Positions 1 through 11,639 of a stretch of 64,000 nt of DNA are shown in pieces (within the stretch, counting starts at the first letter, position 1; each line of letters opens with the position of its first letter). The translations under genes and the position numbers were made by a program. The stretch spans positions 72,253,617-72,317,616 of the forward strand of contig NC_087063.1 in assembly GCF_963678635.1 (NCBI RefSeq). The letters are read 5' to 3'. The stretch comes from Symsagittifera roscoffensis. Taxonomy: Eukaryota > Xenacoelomorpha > Acoela > Convolutidae. Under the pieces are notes generated by a model. That model was given only the letters and a program-made list of their open reading frames with translations. It ran no database searches and was not told the DNA's origin.

Positions 1-1569
1 AGTGGCTCACATACAGATCGAGAGAATGGCTGACATACAGACAGACCTTGTCGCATACATACAGACCCTCTTAGTGGCACATAAACAGATGAAATAAGGA
101 GAGACACAGTAGGGGCACACATTCAGACACAATAGGTGCACTTATACAGACACACATAGGGGCGCACATAAAGACACACATGGGGGAAAAGATGCAAACA
201 CACATAGGGGTACACATAAAGACACACATAGGGACACACCTGAAGACACACATAGGGACACACCTAAAGAAACACCTGGGGCACAGATGCAGACACAAAT
301 AGGGGTACACATAAAGACACACATAGGGACACACCTAAAGACACACATGGGGTACAGATGCAGACACACATAGGAGTACGCACAAAGACAAATATATGGG
401 CACTTATACAGACACACTTAGGGGCACACCTAAAAACACACTTAGGGACACACCTAATGATACACCTGGGGCACAGATGAAGACACACATAGGGACACAC
501 CTAAAAACACACTTAGGGACACACCTAAAAACACACTTAGGGACACACCTAAAGATACACATCGGTACAGACCTACAGACACACATGGGGCACAGATGCA
601 GACACACATAGGGGTACGCACAAAGACAAATATATGGGCAGTTATATAGACACACTTAGGGGCACACACAAAGACACACATAGTGGTTCACATACAGATC
701 GAGAGAATGGCTGACATACAGACAGACCTTGTCGCACTCATACAGACCCTCTTAGTGGCACATATACTGATGAAATAGGGAGAGACACAGTAGGGGCACA
801 CATTCAGACACAATAGGTGCACTTATACAGACACATATAGGGGCGCACATAAAGACACACAGGGGGAAAAGATGCAAACACACATAGGGGTACACATAAA
901 GACACACATAGGGACACACCTAAAGACACACATAGGGACACACCTAAAGAAACACCTGGGGCACAGATGCAGACACACATAGGGGTACACATAAAGACAC
1001 ACTTAGAGACACACCTAAAGACACACATGGGGTACAGATGCAGACACAAATAGTAATACATATAAAGATGCACATAGGGACACACCTAAGAACACACTTA
1101 GGGACACACCTAAAGATACACATAGGTACACACCTACAGGCAAACATGGGGCACATTTGCAGACACACATAGGGGCCCACACAAAAACCCACATAGTGGC
1201 GTACATACAGATCGACAGAGTGGCTGACATGCAGACAGAACTTGTCGCACACATAGAGACCCTCTTAGTGGCACATATACAAATAAAATAGGGGCAGACA
1301 CAGTAGGGGCGCACAATCAGACACAATAGGGCCACTTATACAGACACACATAGGGGCACACATAAAGACACACATAGGGAGACACCTAAAGACACACATG
1401 GGGCACAGATGCAGAGACTCATAGGGGTACGCATAAAGACACACATAGGGACACACCTAAAGAAACACATGGGGCACAGATGCAGGCACACAAAGGGGTA
1501 CACATAAAGACACAAATAGGGACACACCTAAAGACACACATTTTGGGGCACACGTAAAGACACACATAA
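1..1569. repeat. 24-bp minisatellite block, copy 1
   Basis: Tandem, degenerate 24-bp units built on AGACACACATAGGG followed by variants of ACACACCTAA or GTACACATAA, with some 23-bp units containing GGGGCACAGATGC. A longer-range order is visible: the phrase GACCCTCTTAGTGGCAC recurs near 63, 744 and 1259. Because 24 is a multiple of 3 and the minus strand of the unit lacks stops, long repetitive Met-Cys-Val ORFs appear in more than one frame; these are not genes. The left end is cut by the window. Confidence 0.95.
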
Positions 1570-2442
1570 AACCCGCAGTTTAGCGGAATTTTTGTCTTGG
1601 AAATCTTTCATATCTCATTGGATTTTAAAAAATTCTACTCTACATTTTGACATACAGTTGAAAACAAGTAGACCAGACTGGGCAATAAGATTGATAAATG
1701 ATGAAACAAAGTTTTTTTTCAAGTTTTTTATCGTCTTTATTTCTATTCCCCAGTAAAGTAAAATTCAAACCTAATTGTTTCAACGAATCTTCCTTGCTTG
1801 CGATAACCTTTAACCGTAATAGCTACCTGTCCCGGCCACCTAGGTCAGAGTAATTTTTCCGAGAAGGTCCAGCCGTCGCCGGTAAAACTGGTGATTAACC
1901 CATGGACCCCATGTGAGATGAATATAACTAATCGCTATTGACTTGTCTTTTCATTTAGTGATATCAATTTTGACATGTCTTTATCTCGCTAGATTAGATA
2001 AAGTTTGTTTTAAGGTCGCACAGTTGCAATCAATTTTTGTCGAAAAGTTAGTTTTTTAAAAAGCTAAATAAACACAAAACAAGGTATTCCGAGCTATAAC
2101 CAACTGATGTTCATAACCTGCTAATTGAAACGAAGGATGAAAATTCAAACTGAAAATTGAAACGAAGGATGATAAGAAAAAATAATACATTAAATTCTAC
2201 TATAAAACGATCATTTTGTAAGCAATAAAGGTCTAATTTTTCTCAAAAAGTATTGATAATAATCAATTTTCTAGGGATTTCATTACTTCATAAAACATTT
2301 GTTCTTTAATCAATTTTGGTCATTTTTAACTGATTACTTCTATGATTTTATGGAAAAGGTCACCAAAATGACATTTTAATTGATTATTATCCATGGATTT
2401 CCGGTGCGGGCAATATTCAATCGCTTCATAAGCTAACACCCG
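1570..2442. repeat. 0.87-kb spacer of the 2.4-kb tandem unit, copy 1
   Basis: AT-rich sequence from ACCCGCAGTTTAGCGG to GCTAACACCCGA, repeated almost unchanged at 3969-4843. It carries no convincing ORF, RNA gene or splice signal. It is the non-minisatellite part of a larger repeat unit. Confidence 0.9.
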
Positions 2443-4843
2443 ACCTTGTCGCATATATACAGACCCTCTTAGTGGCACATATACAGATGAAAAAAGGAGA
2501 GACACAGTAGGGGCACACATTCAGACACAATAGGTGCACTTATACAGACACACATAGGGGCGCACATAAAGACACACATGGGGGAAAAGATGCAAACACA
2601 CATAGGGGTACACATAAAGACACACATAGGGACACACCTGAAGACACACATAGGGACACATCTAAAGAAACACCTGGGGCACAGATGCAGACACAAATAG
2701 GGGTACACATAAAGACACACATAGGGCCACACCTAAAGACACACATGGGGTACAGATGCAGACACACATAGGAGTACGCACAAAGACAAACATATGGGCA
2801 CTTATACAGACACACTTAGGGGCACACCTAAAAACACACTTAGGGACACACCTAATGATACACATAGGGACACACCTAAAGAAACACCTGGGGCACAGAT
2901 GCAGACACACATAGGGACACACCTAAAAACACACTTAGGGACACACCTAAAGATACACATAGGTACAGACCTACAGACACACATGGGGCACAGATGCAGA
3001 CACACATAGGGGTACGCACAAAGACAAATATATGGGCAGTTATATAGACACACTTAGGGGCACACACAAAGACACACATAGTGGTTCACATACAGATCGA
3101 GAGAATGGCTGACATACAGACAGACCTTGTCGCACTCATACAGACCCTCTTAGTGGCACATATACTGATGAAATAGGGAGAGACACAGTAGGGGCACACA
3201 TTGAGACACAATAGGTGCACTTATACAGACACATATAGGGGCGCACATAAAGACACACAGGGGGAAAAGATGCAAACACACATAGGGGTACACATAAAGA
3301 CACACATAGGGACACACCTAAAGACACACATAGGGACACACCTAAAGAAACACCTGGGGCACAGATGCAGACACACATAGGGGTACACATAAAGACACAC
3401 TTAGGGACACACCTAAAGACACACATGGGGTACAGATGCAGACACACATAGTAGTACATATAATGATGCACATAGGGACACACCTAAGAACACACTTAGG
3501 GACACACCTAAAGATACACATAGGTACACACCTACAGGCAAACATGGGGCACATTTGCAGACACACATAGGGGCCCACACAAAAACACACATAGTGGCGT
3601 ACATACAGATCGACAGAGTGGCTGACATGCAGACAGAATTTGTCGCACACATAGAGACCCTCTTAGTGGCACATATACAAATAAAATAGGGGCAGACACA
3701 ATAGGGGCGCACAATCAGACACAATAGGGCCACTTATACAGACACACATAGGGGCACACATAAAGACACACATAGGGAGACACCTAAAGACACACATGGG
3801 GCACAGATGCAGACACTCATAGGGGTACGCATAAAGACACACATAGGGACACACCTAAAGACACACATGGGGCACAGATGCAGGCACACAAAGGGGTACA
3901 CATAAAGACACAAATAGGGACACACCTAAAGACACACATTTTGGGGCACACGTAAAGACACACACATAAAACCCGCAGTTTAGCGGAATTTTTGTCTTGG
4001 AATTCTTTCATATCTCATTGGATTCTAAAAATTCCACTCTACATTTTGACATACAGTTGAAAACAAGTAGACCAGACTGGGCAATAAGATTGATAAATGA
4101 TGAAACAAAGTTTTTTTTTCAAGTTTTTTATCGTCTTTATTTCTATTCCCCAGTAAAGTAAAATTCAAACCTAATTGTTTCAACGAATCTTCCTTGCTTG
4201 CGATAACCTTTAACCGTAATAGCTACCTGTCCCGGCCACTTAGGTCAGAGTAATTTTTCCGAGAAGGTCCAGCCGTCGCCGGTAAAACTGGTGATTAACC
4301 CATGGACCCCATGTGAGATGAATATAACTAATCGCTATTGACTTGTCTTTTCATTTAGTGATATCAATTTTGACATGTCTTTATCTCGCTAGATTAGATA
4401 AAGTTTGTTTTAAGGTCGCACAGTTGCAATCAATTTTTGTCGAAAAGTTAGTTTTTTAAAAAGCTAAATAAACACAAAACAAGGTATTCCGAACTATAAT
4501 CAACTGATGTTCATAACCTGCTAATTGAAACGAAGGATGAAAATTCAAACTGAAAATTGAAACGAAGGATGATAAGAAAAAATAATACATTAAATTCTAC
4601 TATAAAACGATCATTTTGTAAGCAATAAAGGTCTAGTTTTTCTCAAAAAGTATTGATAATAATCAATTTTCTAGGGATTTCATTACTTCATAAAACATTT
4701 GTTCTTTAATCAATTTTGGTCATTTTTAACTGATTACTTCTACGATTTTATGGAAAAGGTCACCAAAATGACATTTTAATTGATTATTATCCATGGATTT
4801 CCGGTGCGGGCACTATTCAATCGCTTCATAAGCTAACACCCGA
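2443..4843. repeat. Second copy of the 2.4-kb tandem repeat (minisatellite plus spacer)
   Basis: The sequence repeats the first 2.44 kb of the window at an offset of about 2,400 bp: minisatellite 2443-3968, spacer 3969-4843. Both spacers end in GCTAACACCCGA. After the first, the minisatellite restarts (CCTTGTCGC); after the second, unrelated sequence begins, so 4843 is the right edge of the array. The copies differ by scattered substitutions and a few gained or lost 24-bp units, as expected for a long satellite-like unit that still exchanges sequence. Confidence 0.92.
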
Positions 4844-5143
4844 ACTATCGTTGAATCTATTGCTTTATCTATTGCATTAGTTTTATTTTGACGAACAAAA
4901 TTTATTAAAAAAAAAACATTTTGTTCAATTTTTTCACAGGCGCAGTTAAACGCGGAAATCTTTTTCAAAACTTTTATCATTACAATTAGTTCATAGATTT
5001 TTAAACGGTCTCGAAGCATTTAAAGCTTTTTCTGGTACAATCAGCCTTGTTTCAGATTTCTAGTCAATTTTTAAATCAACATTTTCAATTTTTCTTTTTT
5101 TTTGAACATCTCTTCGATATTTTTTGGCATCTACTTTAAATAG
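4844..5143. other. AT-rich non-coding stretch
   Basis: No ORF or repeat I can support. The last 60 bases are pyrimidine-rich and end TTTAAATAG, so they could serve as a 3' splice region for the exon-like ORF that follows. Confidence 0.4.
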
Positions 5144-5349
5144 AGACAGAAAACGTGTGATTGGCAAAGAGTCCTTCAAGGCCAAAAGCAGTTCTGGAAA
5201 ACGGCAGCTGCAATCACAGCTTCAGATTTTGATGCCAAGTTTGAGCAGGCTGCAAACGATTTGACCGCAGACTCGCAGTGTTTCGTGTGCAAACCGCCGC
5301 CGACCGACTTGATCATCAATTTCGATGTATCTTTCAGTATCGACAAAAG
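5144..5349 (+). pseudogene. Exon-like ORF, possibly a Mutator-like (MULE) transposase fragment
   Basis: One frame is open for 206 bases between a TAG that could be a splice acceptor and AAAAG|GTAAGC, a strong 5' splice donor. GC content is clearly above the flanks. The peptide contains QFWKTAAAITASDFDAKF, recalling the FWKAA.A.T...F segment of MULE-type transposases, then ADSQCFVCKPPP. No DDE residues or zinc finger can be assigned from this piece and no neighbouring exon was found. It may instead be an exon of a host gene whose other exons lie outside the window. Confidence 0.35.
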
Positions 5350-5647
5350 GTAAGCTTCAAAAAGTGATATTCGGCTCTTTTTTGTTGTTTCTGCTTCTGA
5401 AATGTCGCTTGTTCAGGTCCCATGAAAAAGTATACTTATGTTTTTATGTTTTCTTCGGCTCATGTTTCTGTGCCTCAAAAATGATACACATAATTCTGGT
5501 CGACCCATCAGTGGATGTAGGTGGGGGTGGGGGCGCACGCAACCTTTTTCAATCCTTCGACCCCTGCCTTCGGGGAAGCGAGCGCCGAAGAAACGTAACT
5601 TTTTGACAAAATCTTCCAAAGAGTGACCAAAACGCCTTAAATTTTGA

Positions 5648-5878
5648 ATGTGGCGCAGAAAATTTGGTCAAAACAGGGTCTTAACAGTGGTTTGTGAGAG
5701 TTCAGAAAATCTGTTTACACGATCTAAAATAAAGATCAATGAAATGATTCAACCATCTTGTCCTGAGGTTTTTTCAAAGTCGAAAGTCATTTTAAACAAG
5801 CATAGCGGGTTGCTTCAAGTTCGTGTCTTTTTCGTAAGTTGTGTGATGATGCAAGTATATGAACGAGTAGAACGTTAG
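5648..5878 (+). other. ORF within the inverted-repeat arm
   Basis: A 76-codon ORF with a partial counterpart in the other arm (46145-46378, minus). The two agree over their C-terminal part but differ at the N-terminus because the right arm carries about 140 extra bases. I recognise no domain, and the ORF may be incidental. The stretch 5880-6660 after it is AT-rich and holds nothing I can identify. Confidence 0.2.
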
Positions 5879-6665
5879 TGAATTAGGCATAAATGGCTCC
5901 AATTGTCTTCAATAAACTTTTTTGGACTAAAAACTTGAATTAATTTTGAATTTTGTTTGCCAGAGAAGAGCTGAATGATGCTTTCTAAACGAATTTCTTT
6001 TTCAATAAAAACAAGTTTGTCTAAGCCGAAATTGCTATTTTTCGTATACAATAAACGTTACTCGATTGCGTAATCCGCTCCAATTAGACAAAAAATCAAA
6101 AGTTTCGAGCTGGTTTTTCGACACAAAAAAAATTTGAGAGTTTCTTAAAGTGGTTTGATATGATTGATCACTCAACCCAGTCCTAAGTTTTTTGTGGTGA
6201 CTGATTTTGCAAGGAAAACAAAAAAAATACTAAGACACACCCGAATACAAAGTTTCTTGCCATTTTCAATGGTCGGAACAACACGCATAAGTGTATACAG
6301 TTGCAAACCATGTCAGTTCTACAAAAATTAAAAATATTCAAACCAATTCAAAACAAAACCAAAATCAGAACCAATTGTTATTTGTACAATCAGCGCGGGA
6401 GTTTCCGACCACTTTAAGGATTATAATGATTAAAGAAAAATTTTAAAAAGAGTTTTTTCTCTTTCACTTATAATTGAGGTCTTTCTCTGAGCGTGTAGAG
6501 CCAATTGAGAAAAACACCCGATCAAAAAACAGTTGTATTAGCGATCGTCATATAGTTTTCATATGACGGTGAAAAAAAATAGCAGCTAAGGAACAAAAGA
6601 TTATGGGCAGAGTTGTAAAGAACAGTTTTACTTGAACTAAATTTTACAAATAACGTGGTGTATTT

Positions 6666-6917
6666 ATGCAAAAGGAATATATGGGAAGGCTACTGATAAA
6701 TCAATTGCTACTTATGAAAACGTACTTGTTTATTCGAACTTGTTTTGATTATTTTTCGAAATATCAAAAACTTCCAGTGGTCTATCTAAATATCTATCAA
6801 CGAGATATAGGGCTGAGTAAGTGGTATCAGCAAGGTTACTTTCATTTCCACTGGCTTGAAATTCAGCAGGTCCGCGAGGTGTTGGAAAAAATACGAGAAC
6901 AAATCGGAAAAACTTAG
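6666..6917 (+). CDS. 83-aa conserved ORF of the repeat arm, weakly PC4-like
   Basis: ATG-initiated 83-residue ORF present in every copy of this module: identical at 45106-45357 (minus), N-terminally shortened at 43179-43391 (minus), and decayed near 8640-8880. The peptide has alternating hydrophobic strands (LPVVYLNIYQR) followed by SKWYQQGYFHFHWLEIQQVR and an amphipathic C-terminal helix ending REQIGKT. Strands plus a terminal helix loosely resemble the single-stranded-DNA-binding PC4/SUB1 fold, but key basic residues are absent and I would not assign it. Repeated preservation of the frame suggests it is, or was, the gene product of the arm element. Confidence 0.45.
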   Translation: MQKEYMGRLLINQLLLMKTYLFIRTCFDYFSKYQKLPVVYLNIYQRDIGLSKWYQQGYFHFHWLEIQQVREVLEKIREQIGKT

Positions 6918-7389
6918 AGTTACTTCAATGGACTTGGAAATCTTTCACGAGAATTATACTGACCGTATAATTCACCCAAATACTGATTTTCGATGCATAA
7001 CGACGAATAAATTCAGGAGTTGTAGTAATTGGGTTGAGAGTGTATGGAAGCACAACACACAGCATATTGCTCAAATTAGGTCAGTATTTGGTACTCCATC
7101 GATCCCAAAAACTGGTCAGTATTTGGAATTGATTGAATCTCAAAAACTGGAATAATGTAGAATAAATATGGAATAAATTCATTATCTGGAGTCATTAGGT
7201 TAAGAGACGCAACGCATTGCAAATCGTCGAATTAATTAGTTCAGTAATTGAGATTTTATTGATACCAAATAGTGGTCAGTAATTGGGATTCAATTAATCC
7301 CAAACACTGATCAAGTAAAATCCTAATCTAGTGAAGTCGAATCAATAATCAAAAGATATAATTTTAAACGCTACTACATATATACACAT

Positions 7390-7560
7390 ATGTAAACGGA
7401 ATCCGCAAAAAAATTGCGGATTCCCTCTAAAAATTGCGGATTGCACTTACACTTTCCGGATTCAGCTTACAGTTGCGGATTCCGCAACAGCTCAATTTAA
7501 CTTTACACATGTCTTATTGTTTGTTCGCGGACTCCACAAACTATTCAGGATTCCGCAATT
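7390..7560. repeat. Array of GCGGATTCCGC-type palindromic motifs
   Basis: TTGCGGATTCCG and its complement CGGAATCCGCAA recur at about 20-30 bp spacing in alternating orientation: GGAATCCGCAA, TTGCGGATTCC, TTGCGGATTGC, TTCCGGATTC, TTGCGGATTCCGCAA. The same motif fills 44520-44640, 46710-47010, 47590-47830, 48120-48410 and 49010-49240. Clustered, inverted short motifs near element ends are typical of subterminal transposase-binding sites. Confidence 0.6.
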
Positions 7561-8073
7561 TCGTCCATTTTTGGAGCGGTTTTGAGCTGAAAAGTGGTTT
7601 AAGTATTCGTTTTTGGAATACATAACAGCAAAGAAGAGCAAAAAAAAGCAATGATGTGGATTCAGCAAAAAAATCTGATTTTGGCCTCTTGTGGAATCCG
7701 CATACAAGGCACATAATGCACAGTTTGGCCTTGTAATACCTGTAAAACTAAATTTTGTTTTGAAATTTTTTTTCCACTATTTTTTTTACTGTTAATCAGG
7801 AATTAAGTTTTTGGGGAAAACGTACTTTAGTAGAAGATACAGATGACGAAAAATTTTAAAAGTCATAATAGTGGTAGTCTAATTCGCCGGCGCTTCAACA
7901 GGGGGTTACTCCAGAGCCTAATCCCAAAAGCACATAGGCACTCCGGACACAATTGTTTGGTGCTCCGGACCCTAATCCCAAAACTAAACTAAATAGGGGC
8001 TCCAAACAAATTTTCAAAACACAGATACACTCCTAGGACGATAAAAAAAACCACATGTATTATACCCTAAGTG

Positions 8074-8262
8074 CTATGAAAGAACTGAATTATAATAAGA
8101 CACTGCTGCTGTGATATGAAAAAAAAGTATGTCTGGGGACTGCGTTAACGTTCGATCAAGACTGTAACTTTCATAGTTGAGTGGAATTAAAGTTAACGTA
8201 AAAATTATAGCCAATATAATTAAACCGTTGGTAGCTGTAAACCATTTCCTTTCCGTGAGCAT
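8074..8262 (-). CDS. Small single-pass membrane protein ORF of the repeat arm
   Basis: A 62-codon ORF starting at a true ATG. Residues about 12-30 form one hydrophobic segment (GLIILAIIFTLTLIPL), followed by a polar C-terminal half. The other arm encodes the same protein at 43766-43954 on the plus strand with three amino-acid differences. I recognise no family. Conservation in both arms follows from overall arm identity, so it is only weak evidence for selection. Confidence 0.35.
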   Translation of the reverse strand: MLTERKWFTATNGLIILAIIFTLTLIPLNYESYSLDRTLTQSPDILFFHITAAVSYYNSVLS

Positions 8263-8882
8263 ATTTTATTGTCGAAAGAACGCTTAGCAATCTGAATCAC
8301 TCATAAAGTTTGAAGAGCGGCTGGCATACTTGAATAAAAAAAAGTCGAAATTATGGTTTATTGAATGAAGCAAAACGATTTTATTTGGAGATTAGCATAC
8401 TGAAGATATTGAATGTGAGCATTTAAGTTTCGCTGTCTTCTCAACTGGTACCCGATCTAAAACAGTTGTTTTAATGATCGTCTTATAGTTTTCATTTGAC
8501 GGTGGAAAAGATAGCAGATACGGAACCAAAAAAATATGAGCAGAGTCGTAAAGAACAGTTTTACTTGAACGAACTTTTAGAAATAACGTGTTGTATTTAT
8601 GCAAAACGAAAATAAGGGAGGGCTACTGATCTACTAATTGCTACTTATGAAAACGTACTGGTTTATTCCACTTTGTTTTGATAAATTTTCAAATATCAAA
8701 AACTTCCAGTGGTTTATTTAAATATCTACCACCGAGATATAGGACTGAGTAAGTGGTATCAGCAAGGTTACTTTCGCTTCCACTGGCTTGAAATTCGGCA
8801 GGTCCAGAACGTGGTAGAAAAAAAATAAAAAGAAATTGGAAAACTTATAGTTACTTCAATGGACTCGGAAATGTTTCACAAT

Positions 8883-9026
8883 ATTTATTTGATTGTCAAA
8901 AAACCTATCTGGAGTACTCGGAAAATGTTTTCTAGTTACATGCTATCTGTTTTTCTTTTCTAGCAAAATTGACAAAAACTTTGATGTTGCCATTAAACAT
9001 AGACCATCTGGTAGTTTTATTAGATT
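8883..9026. other. Unassigned sequence between arm and Polinton 1
   Basis: Short AT-rich stretch where the left arm stops matching the right arm. On the right side the arm module continues to about 42910, so the left copy is truncated here. Confidence 0.4.
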
Positions 9027-9079
9027 AGATAACTCTTCATTGGACAAATACTTGAAAATATCACCATAAATCACAAAAT

Positions 9080-9090
9080 ATATATAAAAA
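9080..9090 (+). promoter_or_regulatory. Probable TATA box
   Basis: TATATAAAAAG lies about 65 bases before the ATG at 9154, at the left end of Polinton 1. It supports 9154 over the upstream ATG at 9099, which closes after nine codons. Confidence 0.5.
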
Positions 9091-9153
9091 GAAAGAAGAT
9101 GGCTTGTTTAAGTGTTATCAAGCAGTGACTTGTACGACAAAAAATTTGATTGT

Positions 9154-10022
9154 ATGGCAGATACTTATACAAAAATTCAAAAAGTGGTTAAAAAACAAAT
9201 AGGTGAAAAGACTTCATCTTCTTCTTCCTCCTCCTCATCCTCAGCTGCAAATGATAAACATCTTAAATGGCAATACACATCAAAACGATCAGTCCGTCTC
9301 GAAAAACAATGTGCTGAAAGTGGTGATGAAAACGGTGCGGATGATATACACTCGAAACATAAAAAGATTCGTCTGAATCATAAAAAACGTTTGAGTAATT
9401 TGATTTAACATGCAGAATGGTTGAAGCAATGTATGAGCAAGTCGCCTTTCGAAAACAATTTCGAAAGAATTTTAATTTACTCGTTTCCAAACATTGAATC
9501 CGACGTCTCACAACTCCCTCTAAACACAAATTTTGCTTTTGCAACCCACTCAATTCAGAAGCAGACTTGCGACGAATTGCTCGACAATTGCCATCCCCAC
9601 ATCCATGTTCTCATCGAAGTAACAAAGACTGTGTCGACGTGGTGAACAAGGTGGCCTCAACCACTTTCCTTGTACCTTGTCTACTCTCATCTTTCAAATA
9701 TCTAATATTGGGTTGCAGTAAACTTCACCTAGGGGACCCCTGATGGAAAAACTGAAAATGCTGTCAATTACAACAAATCTATTAACAACCCAACTGACAT
9801 TGGCGGTGCTCCTCTACAAAGAAGATTGCCACAAGTTTGTTTTGCTTCACAAACTCAATTCAATCAATATTAAACTGATTTAATGAAGAATTTAACGATT
9901 GAACGCTTCATTAATATTTTGATTGGTGATGATGCCGCCGAGTTTTCTAAAATTATTGACATTATTTTGAGTGGGTATATTTTGTTTGTTAAATTTATAA
10001 TGAAAAAGAAATTTAAATTCTG
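9154..10022 (+). pseudogene. Serine-rich nuclear-type protein gene of Polinton 1, unrecognised
   Basis: Starting at ATG 9154 the frame runs through a tract of ten serines, then a basic segment (HKKIRLNHKKRL), to a TAA at 9406-9408. The same frame continues open to 9645 (SPFENNFERILIYSFPNIES). Coding character then moves to another frame (NPTDIGGAPLQRRLPQVCF near 9790-9850) and a last ORF runs 9882-10022. It is one gene broken by a stop and frameshifts, converging with the protease gene that ends at 10093. No family is recognised; the basic, serine-rich start would fit a DNA-binding or virion protein. Confidence 0.5.
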
Positions 10023-10092
10023 AAAACGACTTTTAGAGCCTGTGAAAAAAATCAAGAATAAATCATTATCGAAAATTATCAGTATCACAAAT

Positions 10093-10491
10093 TCATTTTA
10101 TCAGATCTTTAGCAAAACGCATCATGTCATAGTCATTCACTTCGAAACCTATGGGAAATTTGGATGAAACTATAACATGAGCCAAATAAACACAAAAAAG
10201 TCCACACAAGACCGAGTTAGCTGATTGGATTGGCTTGTTCATCATTATTTGGTTTCCTTCATGCAAAGATAACCTCATGTATTTGTAAACATATGGATAA
10301 ATATGAAGTATTTGTCCAAGAGGATCTGCAAAGAAAAATTGACAACCAGTTTGAGCGAATAGTAACCAGTGAGTTCCTGGCTGGTCCGAGTTGGACGCAT
10401 TCACTATAAAAAAAAATTGTCTCGTTTCAATTTTGTTACGATGAAGGAAATCATGTGAAGCTGCCTGAGTAGATGTGTGATCAAATGCCAT
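10093..10491 (-). CDS. Adenovirus-type (Ulp1-like) cysteine protease, Polinton 1
   Basis: A 132-residue intact ORF with the catalytic triad in the order of adenain/C48-type proteases: His41 in GTHWLLF, Asp56 in FFADPLG and Cys96 in SVLCGLFCVYLAH. Gln89 in KPIQSA is a candidate oxyanion-hole residue. In Polintons this enzyme is thought to mature capsid precursors, as adenain does in adenovirus. It is somewhat shorter than adenain, the missing part being N-terminal. It lies 78 bases beyond the end of the capsid gene on the same strand. It is one of the few unbroken genes in the element. Confidence 0.85.
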   Translation of the reverse strand: MAFDHTSTQAASHDFLHRNKIETRQFFFIVNASNSDQPGTHWLLFAQTGCQFFFADPLGQILHIYPYVYKYMRLSLHEGNQIMMNKPIQSANSVLCGLFCVYLAHVIVSSKFPIGFEVNDYDMMRFAKDLIK

Positions 10492-10569
10492 AATCTAATG
10501 ATTGTGATAATTAGCAAAACTGATTTCATGGCTATTGTTAAAAACAAAGTCTAGAGCTTCCAATGTGTT

Positions 10570-11600
10570 TTAGTATATTCTTTTGTTATCAGTTGTTGAC
10601 ACAGGAGTACCTGCGATGAGTAGATCCTTTCGGTAAGCAACGTTTTCATTCAGCTGAAACTTTTGATAATTGAACGGGTTTGTTTGGTTATCACCCAGGT
10701 ATGCTGTATTCGAGCTCATTGCCAAAATCATTCGATGAACTGGCTCTTTGGCAAAAACGTCTTCTTGTCGCCAGTTTTGCACACCAGCTGTGACCAAAAA
10801 AAGTTCTGGGTTAAACATCAAAATAATTTATATTGCGGCTGTTTTCAACAGATTTTTTTCTATCCATGATAGTACAAAATCTCTTACTGTGATTTCGCAC
10901 ACGTATAGGTTAGCCTCAGTGATTCCAACTCGGTTATGTTTATCTCGATACTCGGGACATAATAACAAAATCATTAGGAGACTGTCTCAGAGAAACTGTT
11001 ATTGGACGACCGTCTCAGAGAAACTGTTATTTTTACCTAATAGACGGAAATCGCTTGATGCAGCTACGATTCGCTTGCGTTCCGGGACATTTTCAGCTCG
11101 CCCATTAGCAACATCAATGCCTGATGGATTATGTTCATGATATAAAACCTTGACAAGCAAGCCATGTTTTCTTTGCATATTACCGTGTGAAAATTCGGTC
11201 TCAATCTGAAAGTTCATTCTAATGGGCAAAATTAGTATTAGTTGTTGAAATTTTTTCTCCATTCAGGGACATTGTGCATTCGGAAATTAAAGATGAAAGT
11301 GGATTATTAACTAAACAAGGGGTGTCTCGTTGTGCTGCCTCTGTAGCATGAGTTCGCAGTACAATGCCATTATTTTGAACAATGCGTGCTACAATCTTCA
11401 GGCGAGTTCGTTGAAGATCGATTAAGTTGTTTCTATCTCCTAAACCTTCAGATTCCAGCATGGGACCATCAGGTGAATGGTGAATAAGATGGACCAATTT
11501 TTTGAGTGAATGCAACTTGAAAAGCAACAAGTAAAGAAGACTGTTTCAAGAAACTTTAATGAGCTTTTGTTTGCTTCAGTTAGTGTTATCTCAGAAAACT
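10570..11600 (-). pseudogene. Major capsid protein (F54H12.2-like), Polinton 1, broken
   Basis: Three ORF pieces in different frames make up one gene read right to left. The N-terminal part (about 11219-11600) holds SPDGPMLESEGLGDRNNLID and RLKIVARIVQNNG. The middle (about 10999-11220) and C-terminal part (10570-10821, with PVHRMILAMSSNTAYLGD) match the corresponding segments of the Polinton 2 capsid at 20954-22312. The family is the Polinton major capsid protein, known from transposon-derived C. elegans F54H12.2 and predicted to be a double jelly-roll. Frameshifts near 10990 and 11225 inactivate it. The N-terminal part is repeated at 15596-15919. Confidence 0.8.
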
Positions 11601-11639
11601 TTTCGTACTTTGGTGAAAAATTGGAGCGAATTCTCAGTG

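Larger units (their letters stand above)
5497..8882. repeat. Left arm of a 3.4-kb inverted repeat
   Basis: This segment recurs reverse-complemented at 43145-46680. The outer edge is TGGTCGACCCATCAGTGG on both sides. Inside are modules also found elsewhere: the 5497-7190 module, a module rich in GCGGATTCCGC motifs (7390-7560), a module with a small membrane-protein ORF (about 7740-8340), and a second, decayed start of the first module (8340-8882). The right arm carries about 140 bp near 46290-46430 that this arm lacks. Near-identity of the arms suggests recent origin or ongoing gene conversion. Confidence 0.88.

Noticed and set aside
71-4011. Many minus-strand Cys/Met/Val-rich ORFs of 60-115 codons
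   Set aside because: They follow the 24-bp repeat, are open in several frames at once and have no start or domain logic.
6856-7155. 99-codon ORF overlapping the PC4-like ORF in another frame, open in three copies
   Set aside because: The copies are nearly identical DNA, so openness is not independent evidence; composition looks incidental.
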